From the NCBI RefSeq assembly GCF_032854445.1, contig NC_088300.1, forward strand, positions 13,359,191-13,423,190: 64,000 nucleotides of DNA, written 5' to 3'. The notes under the pieces are model-generated. The model was not told where the DNA came from and did not search any database. It worked only from the letters and a program-made list of their open reading frames with translations. The stretch is from Liolophura sinensis. Taxonomy: Eukaryota; Mollusca; Polyplacophora; Chitonida; Chitonidae. Position numbers and translations under genes: made by a program. Position 1 is the stretch's first letter, and each line of letters starts with the position of its first letter. Positions 1 through 29,259 of this stretch are shown piece by piece.

Positions 1-2626
1 CATTGCGATCAGATTTTATTTCGTGAATGAATTCTAAAATTTCAATGACATTTTTTCAGATTGTATGACGTCGTAGTAGGCAATGGCATAAAACTGATTG
101 AAAATTTACCACCTATAGCATGAATCAATTTGTCAGTGCTAAAAGGTAATGTACCTTCATTTAAATACATCTTGTACCTGACTATTCAAAAGTCCAATTA
201 TCTAATTAAACTATATCTCCTTGAAAAAAGAATTACTCTCTGTATCTATGCCAGGACAGGTTTCTTTGATTTCGTCACAAGTATTCAATCAAATACCGCC
301 ATATCATGTCTCCCTGGAGCAACCGAAGTCTTGATGAGCAAAGAGATACCTTCGTCCTTTGTGCACTATTTCTGCTTTATTGTACACGCTTCTCTCGTAA
401 ATTACACATTACGTACCGGTGGATGTATAAATCTGTGGTCAGAGAATTCCATTTTGTAATCCTCTATCGTCATTAAATGATGCGGAGTCAGTTACCAGAA
501 GATTGCCGATACTAATAACTGAGGGTTCAAAGAATTATCAAAGGCAAATGATAATCAAATCCACCTTTACGGTTGTTGTTAAAGAAAGCTCTTCTCATTC
601 CCATGAGTCAGCAAATCGTAAGTTGGAGATAGCTGCATAACACGCATAGGATGTATTTCCCCCATTGTATCCGCATCACGGTTTCCTGGATACGAACCAG
701 CCTGTTATGTCTAGTGGATTATTCACTTTAACATTTAGTGCGGCAGAAGTAAATGTATTTGCCATAATAGTCTAGTAATGGAAAGCCAAAGGAAATCAAC
801 GGTCTTAATGACTCCAGACAATAGAGTCTTGAATTACCCATAGCCTCGACACGGTTTTCGAGTATTGCTACATGTGTACAAACTAGGTCCCATGCAAAAA
901 CAGTGGTACATAACAGGTTAGATTGTGTTGCTTACTTTTGGGTTTAATGAAGCTTTCAAAATATTTTTTGCTAATGTATGGGATTGTGTTGAAAACGGAT
1001 TTATTTTTGTCGCTAGTTTGGCCTAATACACATATCCTTATCCGAGTGTTCATGAATTGATCCTAGAAAAATAAAACGACGTGTCATATTATTTGTAAAT
1101 GTCGGCAATTAACTATTATAAAAATGTTTGGTTAATTCATTTTCAGACGAACAACTGTTAATGACAGATGCAAGTTTGCTATAGCTTTTCTGAGAAATTT
1201 GGTTAATGTATAGTTTTAAATTTATGCTAATTGGTAGAGTTATACTAAATGTATGAAAGAATCACTGAATGAAAGACGTTCGCCATCATTCCCTTTTCAT
1301 TCTCGCCTTTCGTTTTGTGCTATTCAGAGATTCCAGAGAGTGTCTCAGATATCTTTTTGCTAATATCTTGCCCTGATGGCATGTGTTAATAAACCCGTAC
1401 GTTCTACTGCAGTGTTACATATGTATACATGTTTGACATGTTTAGAGTTTTACTGACAGAGTTAGCTGAAGAAATGTCACAGGTGATGCCCAAAACCACA
1501 GAGGTTACATGCTGATATCAAGTTGATGCTCTACATATCGGGTTTTCTCTGTCAATAAAACACACCAGCAAATACAAACACAAAATATATGCGGCATTAA
1601 ACATCAATAACATTAATCAAATATTCCACCGAATACATTGCTTCTATTTGGGAATGATAGGTATTCAATATATGCAACAGAACATGCAAACACTTGTCAT
1701 GCGTCGTCTATGCATGCATTAAAGCGTTAAGAAGATAATCATAACTTGTACATCATTTGTAATAGCATGAGGGTTACAGAACAGCTAATGAATCTCTCAC
1801 ACCAGAATAGGGAGGTAATCATTCATGTGAAATAAGCCCTTTTCACCTATTGGCGATAGGATCTTGGCTAATATGACAGTTTGTTGGATTTAATGTTACA
1901 CTGTAATTGTTATCACTGTCTGTTTTGGGACCAGAAGGAATCACCCTTCGCTACTTGCGCAATGAATAATTCATCAAGTCTCGACAGTATGCTCTCGTAG
2001 ATGAGTACTATTCCCTGACTACTTTCATTCAGCCGTGTTCGTAATAGTGAGGTGTCGTGGGGTGTAGCTCATACCTTCCACCAATGTCCTCAGGCGTACA
2101 ATGTTTACACCTTGCGGTTCCAAGGTTTTTTATACATGAAACAAATATTTATATTATTGTTCCTCAAGACCCGTAGGTTTTACTAGCTGAGGGAGCGCAT
2201 GTAGATTTTCTGTGTACCCATAGCTTTAAAGTCGACCAATGTTTTGACTGTTTGCTTAACATCGATTTTTAACATTATTACACTCGCATAAAGATGTTGT
2301 ATCCTTTTAGTAGAATGGTCGTAATGGCGTAATATATTGTGCTGCCTCACTAGTGACCACATTTGACTCCTTGTCAGCACCTTTTCATGGCTATCCCTAA
2401 TGATAAAGACCTGGAGTCCATCTTCAGCTCTTAGTGCCTGTAAGGCTACCTTGGCCCACCGCTCAAGCCACGATCTTGTCCTTATGTAACAGTATTGTGT
2501 AGATTTCGGAAAAATATTCAACAAATAAATTGATCAAAACGTTTGGCCAATACATGCTCATTTTATTAAGTAGATATCAGTTGTCTGTAACCTACATGTA
2601 TATAGTGTAACCAACATTTCTCACAG
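1..2626. other. Upstream intron or intergenic sequence
   Basis: AT-rich sequence. Short open frames (130-459 plus, 2183-2524 minus) show no family signature. I looked for an exon encoding the first C2A strand, ending in phase 0 with a donor, and saw none. It is probably intron of the synaptotagmin-like gene. Confidence 0.5.
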
Positions 2627-18948
<16,322 letters not shown>

Positions 18949-20021
18949 ATTGGGTGAAAAAAACATGAGTTGAGTGTTGGAATAGTAATGTTCAAGAACT
19001 GTGCTTCGTCATTGTAGGCAATGCAAGGAGAATGGCTAATCTGGATTGCCAAAAATTACCAGTGGTTGTAACAACATTAACACGAGAGACCAAAAGGCTC
19101 TTTTGAAATAATTAAGATGAGTTCAAACGACAGCTAACTGTGAGTTCGAAAGTAGTGTTGGAGTGGGAGAATAACGAGTAAATTTACTTTACTCAAAAAT
19201 TATATTTTGGATGCGTGCATGCAAGTTCAATTCCAGGTCACGTGACGTCTCCATGACAAATAGTACCGAGTGCAGTTGTTTGAATCAATGTGAAATATCA
19301 TCGCTGTGGGAGTGGAAAGCCGGTTGAATTTCCTGGTGTTGTCGTGTTATTCGCGGAAACTATTATGTTTAGGTTAGTTGTATTCAGTGTTAGCTCTTAA
19401 GAATTTTGTAACATGTGCAATAATTTTGTAACATATTCATAAAAATTTGGTCGTTGTTTATTATGTTCGCCGCACGTTTCTATTCACTTAGAAATGTAAT
19501 AATACTTTGCAGTCATACTGTGTGTTTGGCCGTGAAGTGGTGGTGATTAAGACGAGCTGTTACAAAAGGCTAGGGTCTGTGATAATACTCGATTTGCCGA
19601 AGATCAAGAGTTGTGCTGCAAGAAAATAAGCTGTCTCTTTATGGTAGTGTACAGTGAAAAATTACAAAACTGATTTGCATTGTGTAGATATTTTAGCTTG
19701 ACTGTGTTAAATTTTACCCGCTTAAAATATCCACATATAGGGCGTACAGAGTCGTCACATTATGCCTTCGTACATTTCTTTGTCCATAGGCTAATGTAAA
19801 TATAGTTTTATCCGTTGCTAAACGCATTAAATTCCGTCGGTAAAATCAAATTACCATCAACTAGGATCAGGACTCTTTTACGTTCAAGCATTGCCAAACA
19901 GATACAAAGTCGTACGTTGTATAATATATCTTCCATATCTGGACGAAACCTGACCAAGATTTTTTTCAAGTGTAGCCATCAGCATATTCAAAAGCACATG
20001 TACATTATTTGCTAGTTCGTT

Positions 20022-20027
20022 AATAAA
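20022..20027 (+). promoter_or_regulatory. Candidate poly(A) signal AATAAA
   Basis: A canonical hexamer downstream of the synaptotagmin-like stop. It lies 38 bp before a 12-bp-stem hairpin (20065-20094). Such hexamers are common in AT-rich DNA, so confidence is low. Confidence 0.25.
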
Positions 20028-20064
20028 TTTGGTGAAGGATATGGACATCAAAGAAAAACTGAAA

Positions 20065-20094
20065 AATTGTTCACACCAAATTGTGTGAACAATT
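20065..20094. repeat. Perfect 12-bp inverted repeat
   Basis: Arms aattgttcacac (20065-20076) and gtgtgaacaatt (20083-20094) flank a 6-bp loop. No function can be assigned. Confidence 0.85.
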
Positions 20095-20943
20095 GGTCAC
20101 TTTTAAACTGTTAAATGCGTTTACAAATGTTTCATGTTCTTGTCCTCGCTTATTTATTGCATTCAGTGAAGTAAGCGTCCCCATATCATGAAAGAGACAC
20201 ATTACTACTGTTGACATTGGTAGTTCTACTAGCCTACATTAACCAAACAGATGAACACACAAATTTCTAACCTTCGTGGATCACAACCAGGTCTTGCATA
20301 CAGATTTCCTTCTGGCCAATCAACAAGCTCTCTACACACCTCATTTTACTACATACAGACCACTTAAAACCCAACGGTATTCTAGTGTTACACTACGCTA
20401 ACCAAATTTCTATCCACCTCTCCGGCACCTGCTTCCTTGCTGTGTACGCTGGGATCTTTTAGCTTTCTTGGTTGTTATACCTTAAGTGTAAATATACACA
20501 AGCATGCCTTTCTGGTTCTTTTATCCATTCGTTTTTCAGTCTCCATTGAAATGGAAAATTATGAAAAGTTTACCAGCATCTCTTGCCAGAATTTGTAGTC
20601 TTTTCCTATATGTACCATAAAACCACAAAATAGCTAATCGACTTCTACAGCAATAAAACCACCGACTACATGTAGCTATCCGAATTATCCGACTGTCATA
20701 AACACACAAACTAGCTATCCCGCTCACTGTATTTCACTGTTTGTACTATATAAGTACTATAAACCATGGAAGGCATCCTGCTTCTACCATACACTTACCA
20801 ACCAGCTGTCCACCTCGTTTCGATAGAAGCCCACCAATAAGCTCTCCAGCTTTTCTTAGTAACACTGACATAGGCACAAGCTATTCAGCTTTTTAAAACA
20901 CCAGAAATCTGCCACCAACCCTTCTGTTTATCTTCTTGCTGCC

Positions 20944-21587
20944 CGACTTTCCCTATCATCATGAACCTACCAACAAGCTATCTGACTTCCCATATTACCA
21001 TGAACCCACCAACACGCTTTCCACCTTCTCGTATTACCATGAACCCACCAACAAGCTTTCCGCCTTCTCGTATTACCATGAACTCACCAACAAGCTTTCC
21101 ACCTTCTCGTATTACCATGAACCCACCAACAAGCTTTCCACCTTCTCGTATTACCATGAACCCACCAACAAGCTTTCCGCCTTCTTGGATTACCATGAAT
21201 CCACCAACAAGCTTTCCGCCTTCTCATATTACCATGAACCCACCAACAAGCTTTCCACCTTCCCATATTACCATGAACCCACCAACAAGCTTTCCGCCTT
21301 CTCGGATTACCATGAACCCACCAGCAAGCTTTCCGCCTTCTCGTATTACCATGAACTCACCGACAAGCTTTCCGCCTTCTCGTATTACCATGAACCCATC
21401 AACAAGCTTTCCACCTCCTTGTATTACCATGAACCCACCAACAAGCTTTCCACCTTCTCATATTACCATGAACCCATCAACAAGCTTTCCGCCTTCTCGT
21501 ATTACCATGAACCCACCAACAAGCTTTCCACCTTCTCGCATTACCATGAACCCACCAACAAGCTTACTGTCTTCTCGTATTACCAAA
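20944..21587. repeat. 39-bp minisatellite, about 16 copies
   Basis: The unit begins ccatgaacccaccaacaagc and continues tttccaccttctcgtatta (period 39). Most units carry a HindIII site (AAGCTT). Since 39 is divisible by 3, frames stay open on both strands. The plus-strand 220- and 221-residue frames read as 13-residue repeats (such as YHEPTNKLSTFSY). I treat them as by-products of the array, not as a gene. Confidence 0.95.
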
Positions 21588-23979
21588 GCCCACTGTGAAG
21601 CTATGAAGCTTTTACGTTGCTCATGACGGCAGCCATCAACATATCTTACTTCTTGTACAGTTATAATTCTCGAACCCACTACCCAACAGGTCTAATTTCT
21701 TTAGCCCACCAATAAATTATCCAAACTCACGTCAGAACTAAGTGAGTCACCAGTGAGCTTCACAATAGTTTACTTCCAGTATCACCCATCAACAAACTGA
21801 GCAACTTCATTTACATCCGTGACCATTAGCAGACTTATCCAACAAACACTACAGCGTAACCTTCAGGGTTAATGGTGTCTACTGACAACCATGTATACCG
21901 TCTTTTATATGGTTTCCGCAGTAATGGGGCTGAAGAAGCTTTTAAAAATTGTTACCATGGATAACAAAATGAAAAGTCAGCCTCTCCCCTGGAGCTCCCC
22001 TCTTCAAATCGTCCGCCCACTAAATAAATGGTCATCTCCCTCCATTGCTGTCAGGGGTTGTACCCAAGCCACAGAGTTCAATCATCATCTACATGCTCAA
22101 CAGAACCAACCAATGGCTGCCATAATATCGGAATGCTTCACTCCACGAGTTACAATTACATATGTAAGGGCAAAAAAAAATCTAAGAATTTAATTAAGAA
22201 CCGTAAGCATATGTATGAAGGACTCGTGACGTTGAGTAGTGTAACAGTATAGCTGTATGAGTTTGGTGCATCGTGTATCCGTTCGTTTACCCATCCCGAT
22301 GTCTTTTTACCAACGTGATGTCATTACCCATGAAACATTCCTGTATTCAGGTCGATGTAAAGGATATCCCTTTGTGATAAATATGAACATATTCCATTAT
22401 TTTGTATCCCCGAAATAAATATTTCATGTACATGTCAAATAAAACTGCTGCATTTTTAATGTATGTATTAAATAATATTTTAGTACATAGACAATTTTAA
22501 AGATATTTTTTCTATCCTATCCAACTTTCTCTGTATTTTGTGAAGTTGCAAAAACTCCGAATCTATTTTACAGCTAACTGATTATACTGTTATATCTTGA
22601 AGCCCACCGTGATGTAATCTGTGGTTGTCTTTGAATGTATACATGTCAATATTCTCTTGCCTCTGATATATCAAATATAAGCAAATGTCATCGGACTTTC
22701 GTCTGTCTCTGTTGCCGCAATTATTCCGTTGATGCCTGTTTTATTTCCATATCGCCTTTCTCTTTCTGAGATGAGTTCATTTGACGACCATATGTTTCCT
22801 TCCCATTTGCAATTATCTGAAAGACACTGCTGACGGGTCACAGGCTGACCTGCTAAAGTACACAGGGCCTAATGCTTTCACAGCCCAGAACCTAATGCGT
22901 TCACAGACTGAGGTTTACATTACTCAAAAACAAAAAACCGGTAGACGCATGGAATAATATTTCAGGTGCAATATTTTAGTGTCTGTGTCTTCAGGACGTT
23001 TATAGGACGTAAACGGTTGATTTCTTCATGAAGGAAAAAAAATAGATAAAAATGTAGATAAACCTAAAGGGCAGTGTCATTTACTAACGACAGATATTTT
23101 ATTCATATCACATTTCTTCGATGTCATATGTGATAACAGGTATCTTCAGCTATCTTGTCGATAGATTTTTATTGGATGACGTGCAGAGATAGGTTTCCTT
23201 GAATGAGCCTTTTCGCTTCTTGCTCTTTGTCTATTTTTATAATAAGAAGATTACCTTATATCTTACAGATACTAAATTATACTGACGCCAGTGCAAGTAA
23301 CTTTCGGTTTGACTATAAAGAGATTTATTGATACACAGGCTAGACCTCGACTCGTGTCAGATTCAATAAATATAACAGATAAAGGGTATCAGGAAAGGCG
23401 CATTTGCGTCATGCATCCGGAATCCTAGGACTTCTCTACCTTACGGTCGCCTGAGATCGCTTTTTACCTCGACTCTTGGAGCATCAAAGACATCGTTTCT
23501 GTGGAGGGAAAAGGCTGTGAATCGCCCAGAGATCAAAGTATGGTTCAAATTATCCTTTATGTTAGATCAGAGGTGGCCATTTTGATGCATAATCAGGTTT
23601 TATTCAAGCTCTCAGAGGCATTACTTAGTAGCATTATGTCCAGACAGGTCTTTTTAAAAGCCGCAAAATAGTAGTCTATATCAATGCAATACTTCCTGCT
23701 GATCCGAACAATTGGGATTTCTGTCATCAAACGCAAACGCACACTCTCAGCGCAAAAAAAACTACTGATTTCGTCGTCATACCAGGTGCCATTCTGAATG
23801 CATTAAACGTTTGTGTCAGTTTGCCAGGTGTGACGGTGTAATTTCTAATCTCTAAATGGCGTGTTGTAAGCTCATAAATGTACGTGAGTATGAACAACCT
23901 GGTTGTTTCAAGCTGACACAATTGTGATATGACTAAAATGTAACGTTACACCTCAAACGTGTTCTGTCCATAAGATCGG
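21588..23979. other. No recognisable gene
   Basis: AT-rich sequence without family motifs. The 100-residue plus-strand frame at 21891-22193 has no recognisable domain. Confidence 0.5.
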
Positions 23980-24133
23980 CTGATATATCACTGGACATTA
24001 CATTTCAGGTAAATCACTCGACATGCAATTTCAGGTAAATCACTGGACATGCCATTTCAGGTAAATCACTTGACATGACATTTCAGGTATATCACTGGAC
24101 ATGCCATTTCAGGTAAATCACTGGACACGCCAT
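23980..24133. repeat. 26-bp tandem repeat, about 6 copies
   Basis: The unit is tttcaggtaaatcactggac followed by atgcca. For example, copies start at 24003 and 24029. Substitutions between copies are few. Confidence 0.93.
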
Positions 24134-26026
24134 TAAACTTTGCAATCCGTCATTCTGTTATTGAGAATCCGTACACAGTATGCAGAAAGCATCGGTTAAA
24201 CATATTTCTGTAGTTTTCAATATGCTATTTTCGGTGTGACCAAACCATTGTAGTTTTCCACGTACATACCAAATACGTACATTGTTCATGAGACTTGAAT
24301 GTTAACTGAAAAGGCTAACTTGCCCTAAAGAAGTGAACACACCTGCAAAGTATATGAAGATGAATTGCTGAGCAACAGTATTTGAAGAACAAATGGCTAG
24401 TCTGGATTCCACTTTACTGATTGCATTGGTCTATCGTGAAATCAATAATAATCCGGGTTATATTGATTATATCATATTTGTGTAAAGCGGTCTCAATTTT
24501 GACCAACTTCCGAAATACTCGCTTTCACATCTGCTTGAATTCAAGCCAGTTGAATAACCATTTTGCATAAATATCTCGTGAAAAAGCATTACTGGAAGAA
24601 TGTCTTTGAACTACATCATTGGCGTAAATGACGTCATTTGTTTCATTTATTAACGCCATTCACACATGCTCATTAGTGGTCACTATGGGAGTTACATGGC
24701 GAGGTGGTCGTGCAAGCTAGTCCAACCTGGCAGTGTCCAACCTGGCAGACCAAGGATTCAGTTTGGCAGCACTTTTCACCCATAGGGGCAGTGATGTACG
24801 ATCCCCTGGCCAAAAGACACGGTCGATATGACTGGAGCAATGACCATATCTTATGATGAACTAGAGTACAGGAAACATCCAAATCATACATCCTGGTGAG
24901 CATTTTTACCCTGAAAGCCATAGTTCACAACCGTCATCAATGTTTTCTTGAAAATGTTATCTAACGCTGGTAAGAGTTGGTATTGTGCATCTTTTTCCAC
25001 TGTGAAGCGTTATCTTGGAATGACAAATAACTGAATCTGATTACAGATTTTCCCCGTCGGCTTACGGACGGTAAAAAGCATCTACAGTTCCTAGTCCCTA
25101 AATTCCTTTTAATTTTAATTCACAGCTTATTAAGAAATCTTCTCACTATACAAATACAACTTTGCGCGCACACATTGACATACTGAAAGCGATACAGTTT
25201 GAGAAATGCATGTTTTTTTATGTGTTTACTTTGCACGAGTTAGATTCGAGTCTTTTGAAGGATGGTGAGTTGTAAGGCCCTTTCATAATCGGCTTATATC
25301 TAAACAATTATAACCAAAATAGAAGAATATCAATATTTAACATTTCTTTTGAAATATTGTCTGTGAGAGCCGACTACATTATTACGTCTCCTGCGTGCCT
25401 TGGAGGCATGCCTTTGTCATTACAACATATCTCTATCCACTGGCCGGGAAAAGATCTCAGCGGAGAGAAAAGCCTCTTAAACACTGCCACGTCACGTTGT
25501 GCAGCTGGAGCTAGTCCATGCGGTAAGCCGTGATGAATTCCATTTCAAATCCACCAACGTGTCGTGGAAACAAAATTGTTAAGAAACCGTATTATATTAA
25601 GGAGTTTGCGGAAATTGGAGGTGGTCACTTTTAAAAGGGGTGATAAATGCCAACAAAGAGCCCGAAGCTAGTCAACATTTCCCGTCTTCTTACCGGGTTC
25701 TTCGGAGAAAAACTGCTGACCTTTTGGACTGCTGACATCCGGCATTGTGTCATCTCGCGCAGTTTTCGCGCCTAGGTCTCAGATGCTTCAATGCACAGTC
25801 CGTGTTGTCGGCCATACTCCTCCGGTGACAGATTTTAGAAACACTCGCCCCATGCAAGAAAACCTGCGTGGGCTAGCCCATCTCTCATTGACAGCCAGTT
25901 TGGAAGAATCTGTGCGTACCACAGTGCATTTATTTTCATTTATTTATTTACGTGATAGGTATTTTACGCAGTACCCAAGAATATTCATTTAATTTTATGT
26001 TTAGACCGTTATGCCTAATAAAGAAT
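24134..26026. other. No recognisable gene
   Basis: No domain, RNA gene or element was recognised. A short stretch at about 25925-25985 (ttttacgcagtacccaagaa) resembles a degraded end of the family B SINE in minus orientation. Confidence 0.45.
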
Positions 26027-26425
26027 GCGGGACGTAGCTCAGTGAGGAAGGTGAGAACGGTTGTAGCTCAGTGAGGAGGGTAAGAGAGGGATGTAGCTAA
26101 GTGAGAAAGATAAGAGCGGGATGTAGGTCAGTGAGGGCGATAAGAGTGGGATGTGCATGTAGCTCAGTAAGTAAGGTAAGAGCGGGATGTAGATCAGTGA
26201 GTAGGGTAAGAGAGGGATGTAGCTAAGTGAGGAAGATAAGAGCGAGATGTAGCTAAGTGAGGAAGATAAGTGCGGGATGTAACTCAATGAGGGCGATGAG
26301 AGTGAGATGTAGCTCAATGAGGGAAAAAAAGGCGGGCTGCAGCTCCGTGAGGAAAGTGATCGCGGCATGTTGCTAAGTGAGGAAGATAAGGACGTGATGC
26401 AGCTCAGTGAGAAGGTAAGAGCGAC
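26027..26425. repeat. 30-bp minisatellite, 13 copies, tRNA 5'-half-like unit
   Basis: Units read about gggatgtagctcagtgagga followed by agataagagc, period 30, with one 36-bp variant near 26151. The core TAGCTCAGTGag...aGAGCg resembles the 5' half of a tRNA, including the A-box. No 3' tRNA half or B-box is present. The 132-residue minus-strand frame (26039-26437) only reflects the array. Confidence 0.92.
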
Positions 26426-27943
26426 AATTTTTAACACAGGCTTACATTAAACTCTTAAACTCTTTGTCCATAAATTGTCACCAGGAGTCAATTTTCATGC
26501 GCGTACAAGATATAAATTCTCACAAAAGCTGATAAAAAACAGCATGTCCCGTAAAACCTTCAAAACGGATCCTCCACCAATTAATACAAATCACTTGGAC
26601 GTTGACGAGCGTTCCTAAAGTATGTTGTCCCGATTTCTCACATACCGTATTATTAACGCTTTACAAGCAAATCCACATCTAGTGTAAAAGTTAGACAAGT
26701 TATAACTCTTGTTCTGAAAATCTCCCAAATCTTGGAAAAAAATACAGGGAACTACTCTTCTTGTCGTCAACGATCAAGTGTTGGCGGGTAGGTCTAACAG
26801 TGCCCATCCATGTGTATATGACATTGCGAACGGATCACTGATTCGGCAGAAGACTGTCTGTTGCGGACCGATCCACACGCGCTCTACAAATGTCCACGCT
26901 GTCCACAAGACCTCTTATCACCTGTTGGTTTGTACATAGGATGCTCCAGAGGAGCACTTCAGAGCAACTTGTCCCCCTGTTCATCAGCATGCTAAGAGAT
27001 GGTTTGTGTTATTTTGTAGCATTTAAACCGTAGAAGATTAATTAACAGTACCTGGTTTACAGACTCGGAAATTCCCCAGATGACCCTAAAGTATCACACC
27101 AGTAAAAATCTTGCTCCAAAAGATAATGCTGGTTTGGTCTCAGATACTGTGGTCACAATTTGTAACGTGCAGATATACCGCGAATTAGCCTACTGCAAAA
27201 ACAATTTCTGTTTTCTGGGTCATGGTGAAACCATACTGACATAAAATTGTGCAACACCATCGACAGTTGCTCTGTATTTTCGATACTAGTGTTTGGTAAG
27301 GTGAATCTACAAGAGAGATGGAAGACAAGTAAAGATTTATCACTAATCCGGTTGAGGAACGTTGATCTTTCGGAGCATTACCGTTGCGCTTTGTTCCCGA
27401 AAAGTGCACTTCTTAGAGCATTATATGGAGAATGTCAAGTTTGGTGCTTATTTTTTTTTACAACACTTCTTTGAGAAAATGAGTTGTTGTTTTCGCTTTG
27501 GGCTAAAGTTGAATGAGAACGGCAAAGAGAACATCCTAGACTGCTGTTTGAAATTGAACGCCTCCTGGCATTGTACAAATGACCGATGTATTTAGAATGT
27601 ATCTCCAACCTGAATGTGTTACCGGTAAATCCTTAACACACTGGCATGGTTTTAATTATCGCTTCATATTTAATTGCTAACAGCGTGGGCGGTCTTCCAG
27701 AGGCAAGATTTCTCACACAAGTATTCTCTGGTAATTTTCACAGGATTCCATCCATCATGACACTAGCCCTGTGGTCACAGAAGTATATTCGACCTGACAT
27801 AATTTTCCAAGCGCTAAAATTGTTCGAGGCTATAAAATAATTTGAAAGTGCATAGTTTATGGGCCTGCCTCCCACACTAAACCCTTTTTACCATTAACCA
27901 CGAAAAGCATATTACGCCTGTAGGAAACCTTGACGTGGAAGGC

Positions 27944-27944
27944 G

Positions 27945-28032
<88 letters not shown>
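27944..28032. repeat. (TA)n microsatellite
   Basis: About 89 bp of nearly pure TA with two short interruptions. A second short (AT)n tract lies at 28138-28154. Confidence 0.97.
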
Positions 28033-28034
<2 letters not shown>

Positions 28035-29127
28035 TGTTTTCTCCGCGCTCAAAATAGTTCATTTGGTGTTGTAATTTTGATGACACATAGAATCCATGTG
28101 AATGTATGACATAACTTCAGTGAAGCTTTTTTTTTCTTATATATATATATATATTGGTTTAAACTATTTTACTGGTATCTACTGACGTCTTGCGAAGTTA
28201 AACATATCCATAAACATCAAAATTATACTGAATTAACTAAAAGTGCAAAGCCCTCACAGCTTTTGACAGTTGGTTGGTAAAATACCAACCTTTGGCAAGA
28301 TACGTAAGAACTTGTGGGGCATATGTGACATCTAGGCCTTTGCATCATAGTGGTGGAAGACAAGTGTGTCGTCCAGGATTCTTGGTGGAATCATACACAT
28401 CTTGAGCCAGAATAATTGTTCTTAAGCACCACAGAATCGACGCTGCTTGCCTCACAATGAAGATAGCGTTTCTTAACTTAAATTTTGCGGCATTGGTCAC
28501 AGTTGAATGACTATACCATACCTAAAATTGTTTATCTCTCACACCAGCCAATCAGAATCGATTCTGTATCTTTTAAGGGTGCGTGACGTTATTCATTGTG
28601 GAGTAATATGGTTTTTTACTGGGGTAGATTGGGAGTTTTATTTGACAAATTGTATATTTTATTTAGGAAAATGTTGACATCAGAGCAATCTGTGGATACA
28701 GTCATTCTTGTTGTTTTACGCAGTGATGAAGATATCTCACCCGTCAGGCCTGAAACTAGAGAACACGTAGGAAAAGAAGATCCTTCAAGCCATTGGGCGA
28801 TTTCTGAAAAAAAAAGTGAAATAATAGAAACAGAATATGTTAGCGGTTGTTATGTGTGGATCCAGCACGTCGCCTGAGGAGTACGCTGGTATTTCGTTGT
28901 AACAGGCAGACACCGTCTGTGGAAAACACAGCCTTTTCTAAGTCCTTATCTCTTCACATACATATCCCCTGGCAGTTTCTGTAAAGGGAAGGGCGGTCTA
29001 TTAACTGGGTGCCCTTATGTTTCCACCATGGCACCGGGATGTCCGAAGGAAGAAATCTGCTGATATAGTTGGAGGAGACATCACTCGATTTTATACTTAA
29101 GGCCTACTGTTCTATGATGTACTAAAT

Positions 29128-29128
<1 letters not shown>

Positions 29129-29162
<34 letters not shown>

Positions 29163-29169
29163 AGAGAGA

Positions 29170-29257
<88 letters not shown>
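29129..29257. repeat. (GA)n microsatellite
   Basis: About 129 bp of GA dinucleotides with a few GG or AA interruptions in the left third. Open frames of RE or LS repeats across it are artefacts. Confidence 0.97.

Positions 29258-29259
<2 letters not shown>

Larger units (their letters stand above)
18949..20943 (+). other. Probable 3' UTR and downstream flank
   Basis: No coding signature is seen after the TGA. The first canonical AATAAA I noticed downstream is at 20022-20027, about 1.07 kb after the stop, and ATTAAA occurs near 19827. Either could end the transcript; the sequence alone does not decide. Confidence 0.35.

Noticed and set aside
2183-2524. 113-residue minus-strand frame
   Set aside because: It is antisense to the synaptotagmin-like gene, with no domain and no splice or promoter support.
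20944-21587. CRISPR array
   Set aside because: Units are contiguous without unique spacers, and the context is eukaryotic.
20936-21626. 220- and 221-residue open frames as genes
   Set aside because: They are produced by a 39-bp tandem repeat (multiple of three), which is open in several frames on both strands.
26027-26425. Tandem tRNA genes
   Set aside because: Only a 5'-half-like motif is repeated. There is no anticodon arm, T-arm or B-box, and the period is 30 bp.
26039-26437. 132-residue serine/leucine-rich minus-strand frame
   Set aside because: It is a translation of the 30-bp minisatellite; no independent coding signal.
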